Source: Craspedostauros australis (lineage: Eukaryota; Bacillariophyta; Bacillariophyceae; Mastogloiales; Achnanthaceae). Taken from it: a stretch of 64,000 nt of DNA. This document shows, one piece after another, positions 56,121-64,000 of this stretch (the stretch's first letter is position 1; the number at the start of each line of letters is the position of its first letter). Made by a program: the position numbers and the translations under genes. The notes under the pieces are model-generated. The model searched no databases and was not told the DNA's origin. It saw nothing but the letters and a program-made list of their open reading frames with translations. The stretch is from contig JAMXDE010000015.1 in NCBI GenBank assembly GCA_026770025.1, positions 992,001 to 1,056,000 on the forward strand, read 5' to 3'.

Positions 56121-58087
56121 TCATCTCGTCCCGCGTTGTCGAGTCCGCACACTGAAGATAGCATTCGACTGTTCGCGCAGCGCATCGAGTTCCGCCCCGT
56201 TCAATCGCTTGTCCCCGATCTTTCCCGATTCCAGCGTCTGGCGCACCATCGTGCGGTACATCTCCAGCTGCGCCTTGGGCAGGGAGTTGACAAAGCCGGA
56301 CGAAACGACGCCATCGAGAACGCCGCGATCGAAGGTCTTGTCAAGACCCGCCAGCTCATCCCTCGGCGACGATCGCAGCCAGCCGAAGCAATCCAGGACG
56401 GTGAAGAACGGCCACATCATGCAGGTGGCCCACAGCAGCGTGAAGACGACGCCCGTGATCTGCGCTGCTAGCAATGTGGCATCGACGTGGTCCTCTCCGA
56501 TGGAATAGGCCAGGCCAGGGTGAGACGATGCACCGTAGACGTCCTCGAGTCTGGACGGCGACGCGAAGATGCCCACCACGAACATCCCCCACATGCCACC
56601 ACCCAAGTGAACGGGAATCCCATCCACGGCATCGTCGAGTCGGAAGTACAGCATGAGATGAGAACCGAGAAGGTACATGAGACCAGCGCCGGCGCCCGTG
56701 ATGACGGCCACGATGGGTTCCACGATGCCGCATCCTGCCGAGATCGCGACGAGACCGCTGATAATGCCATTCATGGCTGGCAGCAGATCGTAGACGGTCA
56801 CGCCCTTGCGGATATCGAGCTGGATGTAATTCACGACGAGAGCAACGATGCCTGCCACACCGGCCGACAGCGTTGTGTTGGTGGCTGCCAGAGCGGCGAT
56901 TTCGTAGCTTGCGGAATCCGCCGTGCCATCATCCAGCAACAGCGCGGATCCGATGTTGAATCCGTACCATCCGAACCAAAGGATGAAGGTTCCGACGACC
57001 TGTCGTATGCAGCGGCATGGAAGGTGGAATCGGAGATGTGAGTATGGGATGCAAATGCGTGCATTCGTAGAGTATGGTCCCAAGTTGCTTGTGCTTGCAT
57101 CCATTCACAACACATGCTGCATGGGAGGCAAACTGGGCGGCACAGCTCAGCATCGAACTCTATTCGACATTCCGCTCCCAACCATCCGGACACACCCAAC
57201 GCAACAGCAACGATGAACCTGACATCACGTACCTGCAGACTGACGCTATTCCCCGTGATCTTGCGAGGCTTCTCCAACCGCTCACCCGTGATGTCTTCAT
57301 GAAATCTGCCCCTGCGCGGACCCAGAACGAAGGTCGCGATCAACGCCGTGACGCCGCCCGTGATGTGCACCACCGAGCTGCCGGCGTAGTCCAGGACGCC
57401 GACGTCGAGGAAGGGATCGTCCGCGAAGGGGCTGAGGAACCCCGGCTTGCTCCAGATGGCATGCGCGACGATGGGGTAGACGAATCCCGACACGAAGATG
57501 GAGTAGTAGATGTAGGCCTTCATCTGGCATCGCTCCACCAACGTCCCCGCGATGATGGTGGCCGACGCGGCGGCGAAGTTGTACTGGAAGAGCCAGCCGT
57601 GGAAGTTGTTGAGGTCAATGAGAAAGAAGTTGGCGGTGCCGATGACGGAGTGGATGGGTTGGTAGTCGAAGTGCGGATCGTCGTCGCCGCCGAACGCGAA
57701 CGCGTAGCCGAAGACGAAGAATGAGATCGACGCTCCGCAGGCATCGAGGATGTTCTTGAGCATGGTGTTCTGCAGGTTCTTGTTGCGCACGGCGCCTGCG
57801 CAGATCATGGCGAAGCCGGCCTGCATGAAGAAGACGAGCGCCGCCGCGAAGAGGAGGAAGAGGTCGCGCGAGAACAGCATCTTGTCCGTGGTGTTGTTGT
57901 CGGCGTCGTCGGTGCGGTACGTGGCGCTGTTCAGCGCGTGGATCTGCGCCGCGAGGCCCTCGTGCTGGTCGGTCAAGGCTTTCGTCACGCATCGCGTCAG
58001 GGCGTCAATGTTGCCGCTGGCGCTCTCGACGCATCTCTCGTAGGTGCTCGTCATGTTGCCCGCTTCGGCCTGATAGATCGACGTCAT
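56121..58087 (-). CDS. AMT: Ammonium transporter (AMT/MEP/Rh superfamily)
   Basis: Exons 58087-57233 and 56999-56121 (donor GTACGT, acceptor CGACAG, phase 0) give 577 aa. The splice falls inside the conserved core: GNSVSLQ before the intron and VVGTFILWFGWYGFNIGS after it. Signatures include DYAGSSVVHITGGVTALIA with the pore His, FAAASATIIAGTLVERC, and in the second half DDAVDGIPVHLGGGMWG. About 11 membrane segments carry NH4+/NH3 across the plasma membrane for nitrogen uptake. The N-terminal 55 residues (Cys-containing, with NMTS and further N-x-S/T sites) should be extracellular. The C-terminal 95 residues are cytosolic, the usual site of trimer-coupled gating. An (ATC)8 tract immediately abuts the ATG; the frame is open upstream through it to a TTG, so the ATG after the tract was chosen. 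Confidence 0.95.
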
Positions 58088-58111
58088 GATGATGATGATG
58101 ATGATGATGAT
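58085..58111. repeat. ATC/GAT triplet repeat touching the ammonium transporter start codon
   Basis: On the minus strand it reads (ATC)8 then ATG. Slippage would change the leader length directly next to the start codon. Confidence 0.9.
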
Positions 58112-59142
58112 TGTGCTGGGTATGGTGGTGCTCGACCGCTTGCTTCGAGTTGCAGCTGCTTCGACTGTTGCTGGAGTGGTGTCACAAACCAAGGGGGTGC
58201 ACTGTAGCGTGAGTTAGCGAAGTGTGCGAGTAAGGATCTATGCGTTTGTTTGTGCAAAGGTGTCGGGTTGCAGTCGTGGAAGCCGACAGAGGTGTGATGG
58301 TCGCAGCGCGGTCTGGTGTCATCTCACAGAATGGGAGAAAAGTGCCCCTCTTGTGATGTCCCCAATGAACTGAACGTGGAATTTCGCAACCAGCGGCAGG
58401 ACAAAAAAGAGGAGAACCGTGCCGCTCTCCACGCAATGGATTGCTTCCGTCGTGTTGGTTGCTTGTCTGCGTAGCCACGCGAACTTTGTGCGACGTTTGC
58501 ACTTGCATCCACCGTTGACAACAACATTGGCGACGAAGAACAACAGGCCGTTCACGAGCTTCGCCATTGTTTCTCCGCTTCGCTCTAAGTGCGCCATGTC
58601 AGTGGGTCATTCCCGTTGATGTTTGCAAGATACTAAGCGAGAGAACGACGCCGGTGTATTCGGAGTCATGGCATTCGCCTCTTGTTTTTCTTCTCGTCCT
58701 AGAATACGTGTTTAGTCTAGACATCCAAAGAGAGAGAGATATCGCGAGACAGGCAACGCGGCAAGCTCCAGATCTTTCATTCATCTCCACCCAGCCACGT
58801 TCTGCTTTTCTCGATGAGAGGACACAACGGTTGACGACGAAGGGAATTTGAGACGCTATGCATCAAAAGAATCGTTTATCATCTTGGAGTACAGCGTGCG
58901 TGCTCCTTGCGCCGTACCATAGTAGAATGACAGGTCCACACAATCCATCGAGTTACCAGGCATTGCGGAACATAGAGTGTCGCTAGCAACCACTCATCAT
59001 GTGAAACTCACGCGATATTGCGATTACAGATTCCATCAACTTTACGTTACATCACTTCACATTACAATTAGCGATTGCCCTCTGCTCGAAAAAGCAAACG
59101 GAAGTCAAGGCCAGGGGTTTCTCTCTCTGCCTCTGCCTCTTT
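58088..59142. promoter_or_regulatory. Upstream region of the ammonium transporter gene
   Basis: About 1.05 kb. It probably holds the AMT promoter and the 3' UTR of the secreted-protein gene. A short GA run lies near 58729-58738. No specific motif called. Confidence 0.35.
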
Positions 59143-59985
59143 CTAGAGGTCGCCTGCGTCGGCACCATCGTTCTTCTTGAAGAACCGGCCGAACATGCCG
59201 GAGAATGCACCTCCTCGCTTTTTCTTCCCGCGCTTGCCGTCCTTGCCGTCCTTGCTGTTCTCGACCTTCTCTTCAGCGTCGCTGTCGTTGCTGTCGTTGT
59301 TGTCGTCACCATCGCCATCGGTCTTTTCCTGCCCGTCGCTCGCTTCGGCAGTGCCGGCATCAGAATCAGCGGCGCCATCGGACTCCGTTGCTTCGCCTTC
59401 TTCGATCGCTTCGCCCTCACTCGGCAGCGACAACGTCGCCTCGTTGGTGGACAGGTCCCACCAGACCACGGTATCCACGAAGTTCTTCTCCACGCCCACC
59501 TGCGAGTCGCGCTCCGTGAAGATACTGACGCGGATGCAGAACTGCACATCCCCCAGCGGAATGGCGCCGGACTTGGACTGCTTCCACAGGATGTCGACGT
59601 CCATGATCTGCATCTTCGAATTGGTGCCAGGCTCGATCTTCTCGTCCATGTCGGAGATGACCATGAGGCGGCCCGTGTACAGATTCGCCTCGTCGCACTT
59701 GTCGCCCGTGAACATCTTCAATCGGGCGTTGCGGAAGAAGCTGACGTCCTTCGAGATGCGGTACGACAGCCGGATGGACGGCCGGCCGTCCTTGCGCGGC
59801 AGCGGCGTGGCCTTGTCCCCCGACACGAGCTCGAGGTACCATCGGCTGAAGGCGTCGTCGAATCCTGCCGCAGGTGTCGCGATGCTCAGCAGCATCACCA
59901 GCAACGTGGATGCGATCATGATCGCCGCCGTGACAGGCATGGGCCTTGGAGATGGCGCTGAACGCATTGTGGATGGACTTGGCAT
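59143..59985 (-). CDS. Secreted protein with acidic disordered tail, unknown family
   Basis: 280 aa from the ATG at 59985. The frame is open further upstream to 60183, but the signal peptide and the repeat-rich leader favour this start. Residues 1-41 form a signal peptide (hydrophobic AAIMIASTLLVMLLSIATPAAG). The folded part is about 42-198 and includes LYTGRLMVISDMDE, VDILWKQSKSG and DVQFCIRVSIFTERDS, then an NF-x-DTVVWWDLS segment. The FCIRV...DTVV...DL order resembles small uncharacterised diatom secreted proteins. Residues 200-260 are Glu/Asp/Gly/Ser-rich, and the end is basic (KDGKRGKKKRGG, RFFKK). Two cysteines only. Could be a cell-wall or silica-associated protein; function unknown. 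Confidence 0.65.
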   Translation of the reverse strand: MPSPSTMRSAPSPRPMPVTAAIMIASTLLVMLLSIATPAAGFDDAFSRWYLELVSGDKATPLPRKDGRPSIRLSYRISKDVSFFRNARLKMFTGDKCDEANLYTGRLMVISDMDEKIEPGTNSKMQIMDVDILWKQSKSGAIPLGDVQFCIRVSIFTERDSQVGVEKNFVDTVVWWDLSTNEATLSLPSEGEAIEEGEATESDGAADSDAGTAEASDGQEKTDGDGDDNNDSNDSDAEEKVENSKDGKDGKRGKKKRGGAFSGMFGRFFKKNDGADAGDL

Positions 59986-60033
59986 GGTCTTTGTGATGTT
60001 GTTGTCGGTGTCTGTGGTTGCTGTGGGTACCTG

Positions 60034-60114
60034 TTGCGATGTGAAGCGATGTGAAGCGACGTGAAGCAATGTGATGTGAAGCAATGTGATGTCGAGTGAA
60101 GTGGAGTGAAGTGA
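60034..60114. repeat. Degenerate tandem repeats (GATGTGAAGC / AATGTGAAGC) in a leader
   Basis: Consecutive units such as GATGTGAAGCGATGTGAAGC and GAAGCAATGTGATGTGAAGC lie 50-130 bases upstream of the secreted-protein start codon. Confidence 0.8.
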
Positions 60115-60420
60115 TTTGTGGAGGTGACACGTGACACACAAGATCTTGACTTGCGTTGTGTTCGTTGAAGCTTCTCTTCGCATCTTTTGTATTGGAAGGC
60201 TCGGTAATATTTTCCATATCCGTATCTTCTGTGTTGTCTATGTTGATACTAGCTAGATATATATAGTCGAAGGAGTCGATTGAACGACATGTTGGAACGT
60301 GTTGTGAGTCTTGAATTGTGGCTACACACGTGATTCAGAACTTCAATAAATTCGTTCGTTGTTGCTGTTTGCTCTTACTCAACTCTACTCTCAAGTTGCA
60401 TTTGAGACGGCTCACTCATA

Positions 60421-60467
60421 TTGCTGCTGCTTCTGCTGTTGCTACTGCTGCTGCTGCTGCTGCTACT
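60421..60467. repeat. CTG/GCT microsatellite
   Basis: Impure run of CTG and CTA triplets in non-coding sequence. Confidence 0.85.
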
Positions 60468-63400
60468 GTCATACCAGCGGATAGAGAACTCTTGCCATCC
60501 TCTGCTTTACGAGCACCATTCTGTTCGAAGCCGACGAACACAGACAGATCTGAACTTCTGTATCATTGAGCCACGAAGTCGCTACGCAAAAGAATCATTG
60601 ACAAGTTCATCGCGCTCTGCGGAGCTCTATTATGCTGGGTCTTGCTCTCCGCGCTGACTACTCGATCTTCCATACACGATAGCAATGAAGTGGGGTAAAG
60701 AACGGCGCCGCCCCAGAGCCTCTCCGCCGGAGATCCGGCGCCCCATGCAGAGCAGAGATGAACGGGGTCGAACAGACCAGAGCAGAGACGAGTAGAGTAG
60801 ATTTGGAACGAGGAAGAGCATCGTCTCTCCACAAACCTCGCCACCATCTGCAAGGAGATGCGGTGGGAACGAAACCTGTTTCTTGAACGGCGCAGACAGG
60901 CTCCAGGCACCGGATAATTCTATCGGCCGATTTGGGTCGCCTCGTCCGCTTCTTGGCCTGGTGCCGATCAGCCACACAAAGACAAAGTACTCTCTGCGCC
61001 GAGGACACAACCACACAGAGAAGTACAACAAAGCAACCGAAAGCAACGAACAGCGATCCAAAGATGCCGGCTCAGCGTCGTCGGTGCAGATACGTACCAC
61101 GCGTAGGCATGTGATGGCAACTTCGCCGACTTCGTCCGCGTAAAGAATTATCACACCTTTGGGTGCGGCGGAATTCCCATCAAAGCCAAGCGGCGCCTGC
61201 TGTGTTCTGTTTGCCACCATCGCGTCGCTGCGCTTCTCCTCTTTGGCGTCGGATGCTGAGGACAGGTCACTGGCAGCCCAATGGTTTGGTTTGCCCCCTG
61301 TTGCCATGTCTGTGCGTTCTTTTGCTGGTTTGCGACTGTGGAAGCAGTGCACCTGTTCTGTACTGGTATGCGCATGGCATGAGCCAGAAGTTAAATCACG
61401 GCATGAGCCACAGGGTCAAAGGTCAGTCTGTGCTTAAGAATATGTAGCGCGACACGGGCCCTCATTGATACCGCATGTTGATGGTGTTGGGGCCGCTTCC
61501 CTTTGGAGATGTTCATTGGTGCGGATGGAATGGTACAGAAGAGAATGACAAACCCTATTGACAAGCTCCCCACTCCCAGCGACCATAAACGAGGTTGCAG
61601 CTTTGTGTGTGATCCACGTTCGACGACCAATGTGAAGCCAAGGTCCGCATTCATGCAGTGTCATAGAAGCGGGCCGAAAATGCGTGGAGTCCAGCATCCA
61701 GCATCGCGGTACCCCACTTGGCGCATCAGAATGTTGGATGCAACATTCGGACGAACGAAGCGTGACTGGTATGGAGTAGAGCAGAGCAGAGCAGAGTATG
61801 GCAACAAGGGGCTCCGTACCAACTGTTTCGCAGCTCGTTGGCCACATCCAAACGTACGACCTGCATCCCAGTTCGAACACCAACACAGCAACCAATACAG
61901 ACACTCACCAACAGTCGCGTCTCTGCTGGGTATGCAGTGGCATCCATCTGCCATACTCTACGTGTTATGGCTACAGACACCGAGGGCGTGTTTTACCATC
62001 CTGTTCCTGCTCGGTGGCGAAGAACGCTCCTGCTTCACGAGCACCCATCCTCCTCCTTGAAAACTCTAAATCTATCATGATCTATCCTTGGAACAGAGGT
62101 TGTTGATGCCTTCGTGCAAGTACGAGAGCGTGCCGAAAAACATGTGTGCGGGAACCAACGACAGCAACCAGTGAACACAACAGTCACCAGAAGCAACACT
62201 CGCGGCAACAGCAACGAAATCGCCCAAGCTCTGTCCGGAGTCCGTGGCTCGTACTCGACTCGACTCGAGTTGAATTATACTCTGTGCATGGCAATGCCAT
62301 GGAACCCAAGGAAGAGAGGCAGATAGATCACAACCCATGCCGAACCAGAAGAGGAAATCTGGAAATATTCTCCCCTTCTCTGCATTGGCACTTGTTGATT
62401 CCTCCTGGGAGCTACTCGTGCTTTGGCGTTGTGAAACATCGTCCATGGGACATACTATCGCATGCTGTGGAGCAAGAGTAACAATGGAGCTCTAAACACA
62501 CAACGATATCCCACTCGTCGTGAAACGCAGAGAGAACATTGCGGCGAATGCAGAGAAACAACAACCCGTCTCCTTTCGCGAAAGGTGCACAGCAGAGTTC
62601 AAGGATCAACATGCCATGCAACCTTCGTCTATTGTCGAAAAAATCACAACCAAAGGAGGCAATCGATCAAAGAACAATGTTCTTTGCGAGATGTTGCACT
62701 GGGCGGCGATCTCCACCCTCGCTCAGGACGATCATACGCGTGCGAGTAACGAGGGTTGGCCTGTGCACTGATCCAGTTGCATCCACGAGTAAAGGCGACC
62801 TGGTGTTGTTCCATACATGATGCTACGTCGCGCCACGCTCCTCCATTGCACTCCATTGTTGCGCTTCAACATTTTGCCCTTCGTTCAAGTTGCATCCGTT
62901 CTGCTGTACTCGTATGAGCCACAAGCAAGATGGGTCGTGCTCCACCTCAAAGGGAACCGCTAGGAGTCCTCGTGATGCCGTTTTCTTCAGTTAAGCGAGC
63001 TTGATTGCATGGGGCACTGAAGGGGCTAATTTGGGTTTGATTGCAACCATGGCACTGCAACACACCAGTCTACGAGTGCGCTACCCTCCTCTGCTCTCCT
63101 GTAACTACCCAGTGCGCATCAGACCTCTCGAAGCCACAGCGGAAAGCAATTACGGCGCGATTCGCAGACCATCATCAAAACGCCGGAAGGTAGAAGGTCG
63201 GGAGTTGACAACGACGACCCATGATGATGACACCTGGCAGCTGCTGAACATGGTTTCGACACATTCCCTGACACGCCTCAACTCATCCCATCTCCATCTC
63301 ACCCCATCTCATCTCTGCCCCACGTCACGGAAAGGGCAGTGTTTCCTACCCGTTTGTCCAAGTTTCGGGTTGAGTGGATACCGCCATGTGCTCGGCACTC

Positions 63401-64000
63401 GCCCGGAGCATACCCGACAGAAACGAAAGAACAAAGGCGTGACCCTCACGTGGTCGAAGGGTCTCTGTGGTCCGAGTACGTGGACATGTCCGTGTACCAT
63501 GCAATACGAGAACTCACTTGCTTCGTGGGGATGGAACATGAACTCTGCTGCAGTTGTTGGTTGCACTTACTCTGTGGATGAGATCGAGCGGCGACGGAAA
63601 CGACGGAACGACTCTGCCATGCACATCCTTCTACCGATTCATACGCGCATCTGCATGGGAACTCGCACCAGCAGATTCTTTGCTGTGGCTCGCGCTCGAC
63701 CCGTATGAGCCATGTCGGAGAGCGCTCCTTCCATGCGTCGATGTTCCCCAACCACGGTCCCTCAGAGGAGCGCAACACGCTCAAAGCGGAAGAACAGAAG
63801 CCACATGGGAACGGGAAGAGATCTCCGGTCGCTCCTTCATCTTTTTGTACCCTGGCTGACCCAAACAACGGTACCGTACACGCCAATTCGGTCCGTTGTG
63901 CTGTGGGAGAAGATATTTCGAGTATTCTGTGGTGTCCGCTGGCTTGCCGACTTGACAGTTCGAAAGGTCCGTGATGATGCAAACATAACCGGTTGTTGTG

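Larger units (their letters stand above)
59986..64000. other. 4-kb terminal region, no supportable gene
   Basis: The left part is the leader and promoter of the secreted-protein gene, with tandem GTGAAG repeats and a CTG/GCT microsatellite. A GC-rich inverted repeat (GGCGCCG ... CGGCGCC, about 60702-60741) could form a hairpin. The longest open frames (60630-61352 minus, 63001-63708 plus) lack domains. Confidence 0.45.

Noticed and set aside
60630-61352. Minus-strand open frame of 240 codons
   Set aside because: No domain, Ser/Arg/Leu-rich chance-like composition, overlapping open frames in other phases, and GC-rich sequence that favours long random frames.
63001-63708. Plus-strand open frame of 235 codons
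   Set aside because: Starts at TTG, no domain, and competing frames on both strands.

Overview
This is a eukaryotic nuclear window, most likely from a stramenopile alga and probably a diatom. The reasons are: a protein with two copies of a domain (DUF6824-like) that is expanded in diatoms; a GNAT enzyme whose N-terminus looks like a bipartite plastid presequence with an ASAFAP-like F cleavage context; type II Golgi glycosyltransferases of algal style; few, short GT-AG introns (about 50-350 bp); and roughly 50% GC with many short tandem repeats. I count 15 intact or near-intact host genes, one host pseudogene, one two-gene DNA transposon and one partial transposase-like gene. No tRNA, rRNA or CRISPR was found. 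All intron joins below were checked for reading phase.

Layout. 1-2.1 kb: tail of a cysteine-rich, possibly PiggyBac-like transposase gene, followed by a cluster of palindromes. 2.6-4.3 kb: GT-A type Golgi glycosyltransferase. 7.1-9.2 kb: tandem DUF6824-type regulator. 9.8-11.0 kb: family-6 (deoxyinosine-type) DNA glycosylase. 11.9-13.9 kb: acidic/RS-rich tail-anchored protein, ending 98 bp from the convergent end of a 1,882-aa modular surface protein (14.0-20.2 kb; four repeated extracellular modules, a beta-helix and a beta-propeller). 20.7-25.0 kb: tandem duplication of an ERD2/KDEL-receptor-like gene. 27.2-29.4 kb: glutamine-rich zinc-binding protein. 29.6-30.9 kb: aldo-keto reductase. 31.3-32.4 kb: fucosyltransferase-like protein. 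32.9-35.4 kb: a segment bounded by 27-bp direct repeats and holding a broken signalling ATPase/TPR gene. 35.4-36.9 and 42.5-44.0 kb: two paralogous cytochromes P450 on either side of a plastid-type GNAT (39.1-40.5 kb). 45.7-50.5 kb: divergent transposase and accessory gene of a DNA transposon. 54.1-55.6 kb: second Golgi-type glycosyltransferase-like protein. 56.1-58.1 kb: ammonium transporter. 59.1-60.0 kb: secreted acidic protein. 60.2-64 kb: no supportable gene.

Common themes. Several genes act in or through the secretory system: three type II glycosyltransferase-like proteins, two ER-retrieval receptor paralogues, a large surface protein, a secreted protein and two membrane-anchored P450s. 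The items most worth a second look are the surface protein built from symmetric phase 1-1 exon modules, the KDEL-receptor pair that lacks the usual His12 pH sensor, the two-gene transposon with 11-bp repeat arrays between its genes, the eukaryotic family-6 DNA glycosylase, and the 27-bp direct repeats bounding a pseudogene segment. Many frames here are open upstream to GTG or TTG; I chose the first supported ATG.
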